A stretch of DNA of 64,000 nucleotides, taken from positions 24,994,427 through 25,058,426 of the forward strand of contig CM019713.1 in the NCBI GenBank assembly GCA_009760885.1. The letters are read 5' to 3'. Positions within the stretch are counted from its first letter, which is position 1, and every line of letters begins with the position of its first letter. This DNA is from Achatina immaculata (taxonomy: Eukaryota; Mollusca; Gastropoda; Stylommatophora; Achatinidae). The position numbers and the translations under genes are program-made. Positions 10,860-22,544 of the stretch are shown piece after piece. The notes under the pieces are model-generated. The model saw only the letters and a list, made by a program, of their open reading frames with translations. It searched no databases and was not told where the DNA came from.

Positions 10860-11370
10860 TTCAGCGTCCCCATACGAAAAACCACCTTTCCAGTCACATT
10901 CAGCGTCCCCATACGAAAAACCACCTTTCCAGTCACATTCAGCGTCCTCTTACGATAATACACCTTTCCAGTCACATTCAGCGTCCTCTTACGATAAGAC
11001 ACCTTTCCAGTCACATTCAGCGTCCTCTTACGATAAAACATCTTTCCAGTCACATTCAGCGTCCTCTTATGATAAAACACCTTTCCAGTCACATTCAGCG
11101 TCCTCTTACGATAAGACTCCTTTCCAGTCACATTCAGCGTCCTCTTACGATAAAACACCTTTCCGATCACATCCAACGTCCTCTTACGATAAAACACCTT
11201 TGCAGTCACATTCAGCGTCCTCTTACGAAAAGATACCTTCCCAGTCACATTCAGCGTCCTCTTACGAAAAGTTACCTTCCCAGTCACGTTCAGCGTCCTC
11301 TTACGAAAAGACACCTTCCCAGTCACATTCAGCGTCCTCTTACGAAAAGACACTTTCCCAGTCACATTTA
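10860..11370. repeat. 39-bp minisatellite, 13 copies, open on both strands
   Basis: Units contain cagcgtcctcttacgataaa and then acacctttccagtcacatt. The period is 13 codons. The plus frame (10822-11589, 255 aa) repeats HSASSYDKTPFQS and the minus frame (10742-11464, 240 aa) repeats a lysine/arginine-rich 13-mer. With no stop in the unit, frame length carries no evidence of coding. I see no start context, signal peptide or flanking exon. Confidence 0.9.
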
Positions 11371-11842
11371 GGTGAAGTACTCGTCCATCTTTTTTTGTAC
11401 ATATGCTCAGACTCCACCACGCAAGCACGCTCACAGAGTAAGCTGTGGAGGCCGGACACACCAACCGGCAGAGTCTCAGCGGTGACCTACATCAGGTCAA
11501 GACCTACATGCATTACTCACTGTGTGTGTGGAAGGGGGGGGGGGGTGTTTGCTCATTTTCTGTCCTGTGGTGCAAAGATGATTGTTTAAAATGTTAAAAA
11601 AGATACCCCTAGTTCATGAGAAAAAGAGAGAAAATGTATGTTTATCTATAAAAGATATCTGTCGTTTTGTAAAACGGAACAAACGCTTCCGTCTAGCTTT
11701 GTTATGTCTATCTGTAGCATAGAAAGTCTTGCCGTAGGAGAAACAAGATGGAGGTGTAAGTATGAATGAAGCTTGTTTCTTTTACAAAATTATTTTAAAA
11801 TATTGTGTATTATTACCTTCATACTATGTGTATAAGAAGTAT
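11371..11842. other. No recognisable feature; short G tract
   Basis: Contains a run of eleven G at about 11536-11547. Otherwise AT-rich with no motif. Confidence 0.4.
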
Positions 11843-12128
11843 AAAGGTAAAAGTTAAAATCCCCGTTTCCATGCCATTAAGGCATATTGAGGATACGATG
11901 TTAGGCCTGTATTTCCATGACCTTTGGCACATGAAAGTCTGATGTGGTTAGTATCACGCCAGGTCACATTTGCTGTCCTAGATTTCTCTGGTACCCGTTT
12001 TTAGAGGCTAGGTGGGCCCGGGGGCCTTTTTTATGTGTATTAGAAAAAAAATTCCACTGATGGGGCTTGAACCCCTTAGCACTGGATTAGTGAACCAGCG
12101 CCTGACCACTCAGCTAACCAGGCCACCA
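11843..12128 (-). mobile_element. tRNA-derived SINE, near full length
   Basis: On the minus strand the head carries an A box tagctgagtgg (complement of 12106-12116) and a consensus B box ggttcaagccc (complement of 12063-12073). It is followed by an A-rich stretch and a body ending in the 'aaaggta' motif near 11845. The 3' half matches the SINE at 53961-54221 in block order ('ggcctgtatttccatgacc' against 'gcctatattttccttgacc'). It is either an older member or a related subfamily. Confidence 0.7.
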
Positions 12129-12257
12129 TAGCTATAGGAAACACTGAGCAAATGAAAATATTTCAAAACTCGAACAAAAAATCCCTAAATTCAAAACATT
12201 TCATATCCGAAGATGAGGGATAAGGGATAAGAAATGCTCAGAACGTATGGGTTGTGC

Positions 12258-12408
12258 TGAGTCGTGGCCTGAGTCGTGTCCTAAGTCGTGGCCTAAGTCG
12301 TGGCCTAAGTCATGTCCTAAGTTGTGTCCTAAGTTGTGTCCTAAGTCGTGTCTTGAGTCATGTCCTAAGTCGTGTTCTGAGTCATGTCCTAAGTCATGTC
12401 CTAAGTCG
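12258..12408. repeat. 12-bp minisatellite, about 12 copies
   Basis: Units are gtcgtgtcctaa with g/t and c/t variants. The unit is a multiple of three, so both strands read open. Confidence 0.9.
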
Positions 12409-12464
12409 TAGTTCAATTACTGGAATGATCTTAAGATGAAATTCACGGCCAAGGGCCAAAATTG

Positions 12465-13367
12465 ACAACAGAGAGACAGACAGAAAAAACAGAGAGACAA
12501 ACAGAGAAAACAGAGAGATAGACAGAGAAAGACAGAGAGACAAACAGAGAAAGACAGAGAGACAAAGATGACAGAGAGACAGACAGAGAAGACAGAGGGA
12601 TAGACAGAGAGGCAGACAGAGAAAGACAAAGAGACAGACAGAGAAAGACAGAGAGACAGACAGAGAAAGACAGAGAGACAAACAGAGAAAGACAGAGAGA
12701 CAGACAAAGATGACAGAGAGACAAAAAGAGAAGACAGGGATAGACAGAGAAAGACAGAGAGACAGACAGAGAAAGACAAAGAGACAGACAGAGAGGCAGA
12801 CAGAGAGGCAGATCGAGAAAGACAAAGAGACAGACAGAGGCAGACAGAGAAAGACAGAAAGGCAGACAGAGAAAGACAAAGAGACAGACAGAGGCAGACA
12901 GAGAAAGACAAAGAGACAGACAGAGGCAGACAGAGAAAGACAAAGAGACAGACAGAGGCAGACAGAGAAGACAGAGAGACAGACAGAGAAAGACAGAGAG
13001 ACAAACAGAGAAAGACAGAGAGACAGACAAAGATGACAGAGAGACAAAAAGAGAAGACAGGGATAGACAGAGAAAGACAGAGAGACAGACAGAGAAAGAC
13101 AAAGAGACAGACAGAGAGGCAGACAGAGAGGCAGATCGAGAAAGACAAAGAGACAGACAGAGGCAGACAGAGAAAGACAGAAAGGCAGACAGAGAAAGAC
13201 AAAGAGACAGACAGAGGCAGACAGAGAAAGACAAAGAGACAGACAGAGGCAGACAGAGAAAGACAAAGAGACAGACAGAGGCAGACAGAGAAAGACAGAG
13301 AGGCAGACAGAGAAAGACAAAGAGACAGACAGAGGCAGACAGAGAAAGACAAAGAGACAGACAGACG
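12465..13367. repeat. GACAGA-rich array with a 323-bp higher-order repeat
   Basis: Built of agacagacagagaaagac-like units of variable length. A block of 323 bp starting at 12710 is repeated almost exactly from 13033. The minus strand reads as leucine/serine/cysteine-rich frames up to 373 aa in three registers. These are artefacts of the unit. Confidence 0.95.
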
Positions 13368-14177
13368 AAGGTGAGTTTTCCGTGTGGGACCATTAATTCT
13401 ACCAAATATCACAGATGTCCAAACACGCGACCTAATTGCAAGCAACAGGTATCCCAACCCGTTTTCCGCTTGTCCATCACTCTTTTCCAATAAATTGCCT
13501 GGCCCGCTGGGTACTTCAGAGTAAAGCTGCCGGCACAAGGACAGGAAGTAAAGTGAGACTATCCTTGTCCTTGCCTCACTAAAATCTCACTTTGTTCCGT
13601 TTCACTTGTAGTATAAGTGCAATGTGAAAAGTTGCAGCCATCTTTCCTGTGAAAACGGAACAGGATGATGATGTAAATATGATAACCGAAAGCTATACTA
13701 ACCCTGTCTATATTTTTCTTAAAAAAATGAAACAGAGAGGTTGACCTCTTTTAGACACATAACTAGCCTCTTTGTATGTCTGGAACGTATAGATTCTTTT
13801 TCAGCTCTAAGGAACTATCTGTTATGAAGTTATTCTTTTATTTTCTATACGTTCTTCCATAAAAATAGCTCCCTATATCCGGACGTTTAACATTATTATT
13901 TGGTTTGTTTCGTTTCATTGTCCTTTGTGTTCTTTGTGTTTCGCACTCAGTGTCTTTCCCATTACACTTTTTATGTGGCCCTTTGTGTATTCGACCTACA
14001 CGCCTGCGAAAAAAATCGATTCTAATGATGGGTGTGGCAGGGAATAGTTCCTTTATGCGATCTTCAGAAGCAGGGTATCGATTCTAGCGTAACCACTTTA
14101 TGATGGTGAATATTCAGCTTTGAATTTCGCACCTGATGTTCGTACTGGGACACTGCGAGTTTTGTATCGACGGTGAA
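13368..14177. other. No recognisable feature
   Basis: About 800 bases of single-copy-looking sequence with no convincing frame, tRNA or element end. Confidence 0.45.
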
Positions 14178-14803
14178 GCAGCTGTGTAAGTGGCAAAGAC
14201 ACCACAAGTACAGCTGTGTAAGTGGCAAAGACACCACAAGTACAGCTGTGTAAGTGGCAAAGACACAAGTACCGCTGTGTAAGTGGCAAAGACACAAGTA
14301 CCGCTGTGTAAGTGGCAAAGACACAAGTACAGCTGTGTAAGTGGCAAAAACACCACAAGTACAGCTGTGTAAATGGCAAAGACACAAGTACCGCTGTGTA
14401 AGTGGCAAAGACACCACAAGTACAGCTGTGTAAGTGGCAAAGACACAAGTACCGCTGTGTAAGTGGCAAAGACACAAGTACCGCTGTGTAAATGGCAAAG
14501 ACACAAGTACCGCTGTGTAAATGGCAAAGACACAAGTACAGCTGTGTAAGTGGCAAAGACACAAGTACAGCTGTGTAAGTGGCAAAGACACAAGTACAGC
14601 TGTGTAAGTGGCAAAGACACAAGTACAGCTGTGTAAGTGGCAAAGACACAAGTACAGCTGTGTAAATGGCAAAGACACAAGTACAGCTGTGTAAGTGGCA
14701 AAGACACAAGTACAGCTGTGTAAGTGGCAAAGACACAAGTACAGCTGTGTAAGTGGCAAAGACACAAGTACAGCTGTGTAAGTGGCAAAGACACAAGTAC
14801 AGC
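14178..14803. repeat. 29/32-bp minisatellite, about 21 copies
   Basis: Units contain gctgtgtaagtggcaaagac then acaagtaca. Some units gain three bases ('accacaagt') and are 32 bp. The right half is homogeneous; the 32-bp variants cluster at the left. Confidence 0.95.
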
Positions 14804-14964
14804 TGTTATCCTAAACTACTTTCGTTAAAGGGCTGCAACTGCTCATTTTTATTTTTCGTAAGTTGTTAAACTGGCGGGGTTATTCTGCTACTTTCATTGT
14901 TCTTCAGTTGTTACAAACACTTGCTAGAAATATTTGTGAAAAAAAAAGAATCCACATCCCTGGT

Positions 14965-15325
14965 TAGACTGAGAGCTGGGAGTAGAGACTGAGAGAGCTG
15001 GGAGTAGAGACTGAGAGAGCTGGGAGTAGAGATTGAGAGAGCTGGGAGTAGAGGCTGAGAGAGCTGGGAGTACAGACTTGAGAGAGCTGGGAGTAGAGAC
15101 TGAGAGAGCTGGGAGTAGAGACTGAGAGAGCTGGGAGTAGGGACTGAGAAAGCTAGGAGCAGAGACTGAGAGAGCTGGGAGTACAGACTGAGAGAGCTGG
15201 GAGTACAGACTGAGAGAGCTGAGAGTACAGATTGAGAGAGCTGAGAGTACAGACTGAGAAAGCTAGGAGTACAGACTGAGAGAGCTGGGAGTACAGACTG
15301 AGAAAGCTGGGAGTACAGACTGCCA
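14965..15325. repeat. 22-bp minisatellite, about 16 copies
   Basis: Units contain gactgagagagctgggagta followed by ga or ca. Left units end 'gtaga' and right units 'gtaca', so the array has two domains. Confidence 0.95.
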
Positions 15326-15387
15326 GTCTGAGGCAGGTACGAGAGGCATTCTGGACGAGCGAGGAGGACTTGTCAGCCAACACAGGA

Positions 15388-15778
15388 CAGGCACTGGCAG
15401 CCACATGACAGGCACTGCCAGCCACATGACAGGCACTGGCAGCAACATGACAGGCACTGGCAGCCATATGACAGGCACTGGCAGCCATACGACACCCACT
15501 GTCAGCCACAGGACAGGCACTGGTAGCAACATGACAGGGACTGTCAGCCATACGACAGGCACTGTCAGCCACAGGACAGGCACTGGCAGCAACATGACAG
15601 GCACTGCCAGCAACATGCCAGGCACTGTCACTCATAGGACAGGCACTGTCAGCTACAGGACAGTAACATGACAGACACTAACAGCCATATGACAGGCACT
15701 GGCAACTACATGACAGGCACTGTCAGCCATAGGACAGCCACTGCTAGCCACAAGACAGCCACTGCCAGCCACAGGACC
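15388..15778. repeat. 21-bp minisatellite, about 18 copies
   Basis: Units contain acaggcactggcagccacat with numerous variants. Seven codons per unit keep frames open on both strands. Confidence 0.95.
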
Positions 15779-15865
15779 CTGATGGACATATTGAGGGAAA
15801 TGAGCACCTTTGGATATATCTGTAATGCAACGATGATAACCCACACCATAAACCATAGTGCAAAA

Positions 15866-15887
15866 ACTACTACTACTGCTGCTGCTG

Positions 15888-15935
<48 letters not shown>

Positions 15936-16003
15936 TTATCACTACTACTACTAACTACTACCACTACAATTATTATTATTATCATTATTATTACTGCTTC
16001 TAT

Positions 16004-16061
<58 letters not shown>

Positions 16062-16380
16062 GTTACACCGAATACTAATATTATTACTGCTACTACTACA
16101 ATTATCACTACTACTATTACTATTAATGTCACTGCTACTACCAATACCACTGTTATTAGTACAGCTGTTACTGCTGCTACTACTATTGATACTTGTACTA
16201 CTGCCAGTACTACTACAATAGCTAGTACTACTACTAATATTATTACTTCACCACCTACAGATACTACTACTGTTGCTTCTGTTACTGCCAATGTTATTGG
16301 TTTATGAAAAATAACATAACAACTATCATTACTACTGGCACAACTGCTACTTTTACTAATATGTATTCTACTACTACTTT
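15866..16380. repeat. (TAC)n microsatellite, degenerate
   Basis: Pure ACT/TAC runs at about 15890-15930 and 16005-16060 grade into imperfect act/att triplets to about 16380. A further patch lies at 16655-16735. Confidence 0.95.
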
Positions 16381-16767
16381 ACTACTATTTTTATAATCAA
16401 AACAACATGAATTATTATTACACTACATTGTTTCCATAGCAACCAGTATACAGTATTTGTAGCCAGGCCCCATAAAACGGGGTTTCCAGTCGGTACATCA
16501 CTCCGGAGTGCGGAATATTTTCCTCTTTTAAGGGGGGGCCCAGAGACCTTGAGGGCCCTTGGGGAGCACAACAGATCTGGAATGGGGGTGGGGGGGGGAG
16601 ACTTTTCCTACCGGCTTGTCTCGAGCAGGCCCTGTCTCAGGTAGCTCCAGAAACTGCTACTACCACTACTACAAGTACTACTACTATTATTACTAATCCT
16701 ACTGTTGTAATCAGGGCTACTAGTACTATCATTACGAATGAAACAACAGCACTGTTACTACTCCCAG

Positions 16768-16865
16768 TACAACGATATCGAGTACAACGATATCGAGTAC
16801 AACGATATCGAGTACAACGATATCGAGTACAACGATATCGAGTACAACAATATCGAGTACAACGA
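16768..16865. repeat. 15-bp minisatellite with internal palindrome
   Basis: Seven units of agtacaacgatatcg. Each contains the 8-bp palindrome cgatatcg. Confidence 0.95.
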
Positions 16866-17051
16866 TAACCACACACAAAAAAAGCCTGCCAACTATTTCG
16901 GCTGCTTCTAGGAATGCTGTTACAGTCGAATGTAGTAATACTACAATAGGTGATACCTTCACTAGCCACTGCTCCTGCTGCTATATATAATGTTAGGTTC
17001 TTCCTTCATATTATTCTTGTCTATTCGGATAATTCTGCCGGAAAGTTTTCT

Positions 17052-17055
<4 letters not shown>

Positions 17056-17115
<60 letters not shown>

Positions 17116-17121
17116 CTCTTT
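17056..17121. repeat. (TC)n microsatellite
   Basis: Nearly pure TC dinucleotide run directly preceding a LINE-E 3' UTR fragment. Confidence 0.95.
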
Positions 17122-17122
17122 C

Positions 17123-17312
17123 TAATGACATAGTTCGAAAAGTAACTTGTTAGATATTGTTAGAAATTATCTTAATGTTTGTTAATAAAACATATGTTAG
17201 AAGATCTGAACCGACAATGTATTTTTGTTTATGCATGTGCCTCTGTGTGCGCGTGTATGTGTGTGAGTGCTATTTTACTAGGTTAATTACTTCTTCTCTT
17301 TCACTTTGAATT
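17123..17312 (+). mobile_element. LINE-E 3' UTR fragment
   Basis: Matches 40458-40635 over almost its full length, including 'gacatagttcgaaaagtaac', 'gttagaagatctg' and 'ttaattacttcttctc'. It is non-coding. Both ends are truncated relative to the 40-kb copy. Confidence 0.85.
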
Positions 17313-17879
17313 TGTTGGCCAAGTTCATCATGCTGAAATATGTTTCTATATACAGTATCTGGAAATCTAAATAATTTAAAGTAGTTAAAATAAGTTTTTA
17401 AAATTTAAAACAAGCTAAAACAAATCAAAACAACCTCGAAGTAGTTAAACTAGGTAAAACAAGCTGGGAGTAGTTAAAACACTAGTTAAAACAAGCTGGA
17501 ACTAGTTAAAATAGCTAAAACTAGTTAGAACAACGGGGAAAGGACCGCCATTTTGTTTGACACGCCACAAGAAGACAAGAAGTTTGAGAACCTGACAGTC
17601 ACTGGAAAATTTTAGGAGAAAAGGAAGAAGAGGAGACAGAGAGAGTGTTCCTGAATATCTTGACCAACATGGCGTAGGAGGAGGAAGGTAACAGACACTG
17701 GCGTGACAAGAGGGTGACGGCAGCGGGCGACTGACTCGGGCGCCGCGTTGAGGGGTTGTGGGTGGGGTGGGGGGAGAACAAAGTGGAACATTTTTTAAAA
17801 ATCTTGTTACTTCCTGGAAAATTGTATAAAACAAATTATCCACATTAAAGAAACAGGCGTGCCCTACTTTTTTACTTAA
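17313..17879. other. No gene seen; short aactagttaaaa repeats
   Basis: A patch at 17380-17530 has imperfect 'aactagttaaaacaagct' repetitions. The rest is unremarkable. Confidence 0.4.
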
Positions 17880-17952
17880 ACGCGCGCGCGCGTGTGTGTG
17901 TGTGTATGTGTGGGTGTGTGTGTGTGTATGTGTGGGTGTGTGTGTGTGTAGG
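17880..17952. repeat. (CG)n(TG)n alternating purine-pyrimidine tract
   Basis: cgcgcgcgcg followed by tg repeats broken by tatg and gggtg. Alternating purine-pyrimidine sequence of this kind can adopt Z-DNA in principle. Confidence 0.85.
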
Positions 17953-18535
17953 TAGGGGTGGGATACGCGAACTTTGTCTTTTGTCTGTCTGGCCCCGGGC
18001 GTCGACATTCATCGGTACGCCTCTGGCAGCCATTATGAGTTGACATACATGACACCTCTCAACCTAGAGAAGTATGATTGCCAGCAACTATCTGCACGTC
18101 ACGTAATGATTGAATGAATAAATGAATGAATGAACAAAAGAAATTTATTCAAACATTTTTTTTTAAATCTACTTTTCTCATTTCTTTTCCCCAGATTTTA
18201 TATTATATTTTACTGGTTCATTTCTCTTGCTTTTTTTCACTTTTCTTTCCCTTCGCTTTCTTTTGTTTGTCAGTTTGTTATAATTTCTTCATATTGTTAT
18301 CATCTTTCTTTCGTTCCTTTCCTAGTCATTATTCTGTTACTCTCTTTCTTTTCCCTTTCTTTTTCTTCCGTCGTCTCTGTGTTATCGTCTTCATCCACTT
18401 CATGCAATTACTAAATCTGAATAAATATCTCTCTGCCAGTCGCTGACAGTAAGAAAATCATTCGCCATGTGAACCGGAAATAATACCTTCATCATCAGTT
18501 TCACTTCCTAGTACAGGCTTCGTTGGTGGGCTTCG

Positions 18536-18563
18536 TGGTCAGATAATACGATTTATCTGACCA
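18536..18563. other. Perfect 11-bp hairpin
   Basis: tggtcagataa (18536-18546) and ttatctgacca (18553-18563) are exact reverse complements with a 6-base loop. No gene context suggests a role; it could be a relic of a small inverted-repeat element. Confidence 0.8.
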
Positions 18564-18677
18564 TGTGTGTTAAGATACTCTCTGTAGATTTCATTTGCTC
18601 ATCTTGAAGGAAATCCTATCTCGTTGATTTTGTCATAATGTCTTGACATAAGAGTGCGTTTGCTTTGAGAGATACAT

Positions 18678-18967
18678 TATCTGTCTACATTTTTATTCAC
18701 TTTATTGTGGTATTATCTGTCTACATTTTTATTGACTTTATTGTGGTATTATCTGTCTACATTTTTATTGACTTTATTGTGGTATTATCTGTCTACATTT
18801 TTATTCACTTTATTGTGGTATTATCTGTCTACATTTTTATTCACTTTATTGTGGTATTATCTGTCTACATTTTTATTGACTTTATTGTGGTATTATCTGT
18901 CTACATTTTTATTGACTTCATTGTGGTATTATCTGTCTACATTTTTATTCACTTTATTGTGGTATTT
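18678..18967. repeat. 36-bp minisatellite, 8 copies
   Basis: Units contain ttatctgtctacatttttat then tgactttattgtggta. A g/c variant (gacttt/cacttt) alternates. Hydrophobic 12-aa peptide repeats in two frames are artefacts. Confidence 0.95.
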
Positions 18968-19044
18968 GTATTTTGAGACAGAACAAAAGCAAAATGAGGA
19001 CCGGAAATACTTACCCAAAAATCGATTTTAATGACGTTTTTAAT

Positions 19045-19325
19045 CTTAGCAGACAGTTGTTGGTGCAAGTAGTTGCAGTTGAAGCCACTGACAGCAATTA
19101 TTGAGGAAAGACGCTGGCGATGGTTGGGACATGTGCTCCAGATGACTGACGACTCACTACCAAAAAAACAGCACTAAGATGGGCACCACAGGGGAACAGA
19201 AGGAAGGGTAGACCAAAGGAGACACGGAGAAGAATAAAAGAGAGGATGCTTAGCAACAAAGGACAGTTGTTTTTGTGGAAAACCCTTACGGAAGCCCATG
19301 TACCTGAAAGGTTCACAGAGAGAGA
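19045..19325 (+). pseudogene. LINE-B reverse transcriptase C-terminus, broken
   Basis: Plus-strand translation gives IIEERRWRWLGHV, then RKGRPKETRRR and ERMLSNK, the C-terminal region of a LINE protein shared with 23620-24035 and 57112-57380. It is frameshifted (extra a in the 'ccaaaaaaacagc' run) and ends 'ggttcacagagagagag', the family's 3' terminus with a GA tail. No catalytic palm is present. Confidence 0.8.
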
Positions 19326-19395
19326 GAAAAAGAGCGAGAGAAAAGAGAGAGAGAGAGAGAGAGAAAGAAAGAGAAAGAGAGAAAAAGAGTGAGAA
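19317..19395. repeat. (GA)n tract
   Basis: Purine-rich GA repeat continuing directly from the LINE-B 3' end and running into a LINE-E 3' tail. Confidence 0.9.
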
Positions 19396-19506
19396 AGAAT
19401 GAATGAATGAATGAATGAATGAATGAATAATCTTTATTTGAATGAATGAATAATCTTTATTTTTCAAGGGTAAAGAATTTGGCACGCAGGCCCGTCTTAC
19501 ATTCTG
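19396..19506 (-). mobile_element. LINE-E 3' end
   Basis: Minus-strand 3' terminus of family E: a (GAAT)n tail, 'aatctttattt', then 'ggcacgcaggcccgtcttac' and 'attctgccctt'. The tail segment is duplicated once (two 'aataatctttattt' blocks). A second GA tract (19514-19580) follows. Confidence 0.85.
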
Positions 19507-19532
19507 CCCTTCAGAGAGAGAGAGAGAGAGAG

Positions 19533-19580
<48 letters not shown>

Positions 19581-20039
19581 TTTGCAGTTTGTTGCGGAAC
19601 TTGTCAAGCATAATTCTTCTGAACACGTTCTCTCATGGCTGACTCTACTAATACAAGATTTGCATAATCGGCCGCTGTAGTAACAAATAACGTTTGTGTT
19701 GCAAGGCCCAGCCTTTTGTTTTAGTTTTCGCCTTTCGTATTCAACTTTAGCCCTCAAATGACGCTGTATCCTTTCACAGAGACGCTCTCCATGCAGCTCG
19801 ATCGTTCGCCAGTTTCCATCAGCCCTCGCAACTCACAGAAAAGAAAACTGTTACTGATGACTTGTACATAACATTGTAACTTTGTTATGATATACGTCGT
19901 GACTTCACCTTCTCCTCCCCCCCCCCCCCAATGAAAAAAAATAACGTAGAAGGATCTAAATGCGACATAAATAATACCAAGTTATACAGACATCAAATGT
20001 ACTTTATAGTTGAACCAAACAAATCTTAGTCCCCAACAG
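19581..20039. other. No recognisable feature; C tract
   Basis: Contains a run of C at about 19917-19929 and no coding signal. Confidence 0.4.
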
Positions 20040-20475
20040 ACTCTGTCATGTTTTCATATAGGAGCAACATATTAGTTACTCTCGAGTGTCTCTGTCATGT
20101 TTTCATATAGGAACAACATATTAGTTATTCTCGAGTGTCTCTGTCATGTTTTCATATAGGAACAACATATTAGTTATTCTCCAGTGTCTCTGTCATGTTT
20201 TCATATAGGAACAACATATTAGTTACTCTCGAGTGTCTCTGTCATGTTTTCATATAGGAACAACATATTAGTTATTCTCGAGTGTCTCTGTCATGTTTTC
20301 ATATAGGAACAACATATTAGTTATTCTCGAGTGTCTCTGTCGTGTTTTCATATAGGAACAACATATTAGTTATTCTCGAGTGTCTCTGTCGTGTTTTCAT
20401 ATAGTAACAACATATTAGTTATTCTCGAGTGTCTCTGTCGTGTTTTCATATAGGAACAACATATTAGTTATTCTC
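20040..20475. repeat. 49-bp minisatellite, 9 copies
   Basis: Units contain tctctgtcatgttttcatat, then aggaacaacatattagtta and ttctcgagtg. Copies differ at only a few bases. A separate three-copy 21-bp repeat (cagccattagcaatgatact) lies at about 20545-20605. Confidence 0.95.
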
Positions 20476-20609
20476 CAGTGACTCCAAAAATCAGCGGGAG
20501 AAAATGAAAAGATATCATTCATTCATCCGGTGACATTCCAACAGCAATTAGCAATGATACTTCAGCCATTGGCAATGATACTTCAGCCATTAGCAATGAT
20601 ACTTCTCCG

Positions 20610-21940
20610 TTACGCACTGTTCATGGTAAGTCTATTTATTACCTTCTTTTTATGTACCACTTGAATAGCCAGTTCAAGGATTTTTCTTTCTGTCTTCCTC
20701 TTTTTCGTTTTTCTTTGAGTTTTCCAGTGACTGTAAGGTCAGGATGCATGAATTCTGTCCTCTCGCGGCTTTTTCACAAAAATGTTATTGTCTTTTATTA
20801 GAATGTTCATGAACTGTCAATATTTTGCACCTTCTCTGAAAATTTCATCTTTTATTTCTCTGGTTTTTGTAACATTCATGAGTCTTGATCTAAGTAATGA
20901 ATGAAGACACGGTTTCAGTTTCCTGGCGTCTAACGCAGTCTATTAAATGAATTAAAGACAAAGTATAAGGAGTGGGTTAAGGTTCAAAACTACGGCTGGA
21001 TGAAGTGGAAGAATTTTAAATTCATGGAAACTGCAGAAGCACGGACAGCATGATACAAAATAAAACAATTAACAAAGATTGTGATTGACAGCGGTAGCTA
21101 TCATATCTTTAGAGAAAGTTTATAGATAGAACGTTTCAAAGCCGAGATATAGCTTTCAGATCAATTGATAAGGTATAGAGATGGGAAGTTTGAAAGTCAC
21201 CAGATAGCCTTCAGATCAGTTTGAGAACGTACAGAAAAATACAATTTAGAAACCAATAGATATGTTTAAAACGTGAAAATTTAATGCCCTCTGTGCATAT
21301 TTATGTTAGAGAAGGTTGACTACAACTGCAACAAAACCGAAAGCGTACAGTGTGAACCTACTTAAACCCACATAAACCTGGTTATTTTTTTATACTCTTT
21401 TACGTAGCACTAGAAGTCCTCAGCGGTAGAGGAGCTGAGAAGATGCTTTTATGCTAAACTAGTAATAAAAAACTCGAACTTGTAAATGTTCCGGAAAAGA
21501 GAAATTAACGACGGCTACAATGAAGAAATGATTGGGGGAAAAACCGACAAGCTAATTCTCAAAATTGATTTTTAATACAGAATTCCTGTGCGAGGAAAAA
21601 AATCGCGTAGAAAAAAGCACTCCCAAAAGAGTTGGAGAAGAAAAAAAAATGGCGAAAAAGCAACAGGCAAAGACGCGGGAATCCAGGGGCGAATATCTCA
21701 GAACAAGTTGGAGTTGTGGAACCTTATCTGTCCACTGAACTGCAAGGACGACATGAGGACAGAAAAATACAACGGGAAAACCCCCGTAAACTATTTAAAA
21801 TAATCCTTTCTATATTACAGCGGTTCTCATATTAACCGCAGAAACAGCTAAAGAGTCATGCCAGCGGTAGTTGTGCTAGCCACAGAGACAGGAAAAGGGC
21901 TGTGTCAATCGGTAGTTATACTACCATCTCGAACACACAG
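20610..21940. other. No recognisable gene
   Basis: About 1.3 kb of AT-rich unique-looking DNA. A lysine-rich 71-aa frame (21588-21803) has no motif that I recognise. Confidence 0.45.
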
Positions 21941-21944
21941 CGGG

Positions 21945-22275
21945 GATATTTATACTACCCGCTTGAACGTACAAAGAGCTAAGCCAGCAGTTGTTACACT
22001 ACACGCTGGAACGAGCAAAGAGCTAAGCCAGCAGTTGTTACACTACCCGCTGGAACGTGCAAAGAGCTAAGCCAGCAGTTATTACACTACACGCTGGAAC
22101 GCACAAAGAGCTAAGCCAGCAGTTATTACACCACACGCTGGAACGCACAAAGAGCTAAGCCAGAAGTTGTTACACTACACGCTGGAACGCGCAAAAAGTT
22201 AAGCCAGCAGTTGTTACACTACACGCTGGAACGCGCAAAAAGCTAACACAGCAGTTGTTATACTACCCGCTGGAA
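21945..22275. repeat. 44-bp minisatellite, about 7 copies
   Basis: Units contain agctaagccagcagttgtta then cactacacgctggaacg. The left edge (from about 21850) is more diverged. Confidence 0.95.
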
Positions 22276-22335
22276 CAACTGTACTAGAAAGATCAGTTCG
22301 CACTGGTCAGATAAAGTAAGACAGGGAAGAACCCA

Positions 22336-22408
22336 AACAGAAGTCCAGAAACAGAAGTCCAGAAACAGAAGTCCAGAAACAGAAGTCCAGAAACAGAAGT
22401 CCAGAAAC
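22336..22408. repeat. 14-bp minisatellite, 5-6 copies
   Basis: Near-perfect cagaagtccagaaa units. Confidence 0.95.
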
Positions 22409-22544
22409 AGAGATGGATACTCACAACTTTCGATATCTTGCAGACACTCTTCTGGATGATAACATAGACAGGACTCAGTAGCCCACGCTGTCAAGATGGG
22501 ACATATCAGTCTATTGACAATAATGCCCAGCTAAAAGAATGGGA

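Noticed and set aside
12050..12128. Possible functional serine or leucine tRNA
   Set aside because: Box spacing and motifs fit, but I could not fold a clean anticodon arm. It is joined to an A-rich SINE linker.
12394..13538. Cys/Leu/Ser-rich frames of 308-373 aa that look like cysteine-repeat proteins
   Set aside because: They are three registers of the GACAGA array on the minus strand, and all three frames are open at once.
20040..20475. CRISPR-like array of 49-bp repeats
   Set aside because: Units are contiguous with no variable spacers, and the window is eukaryotic. The same applies to the 29-, 34- and 40-bp arrays.
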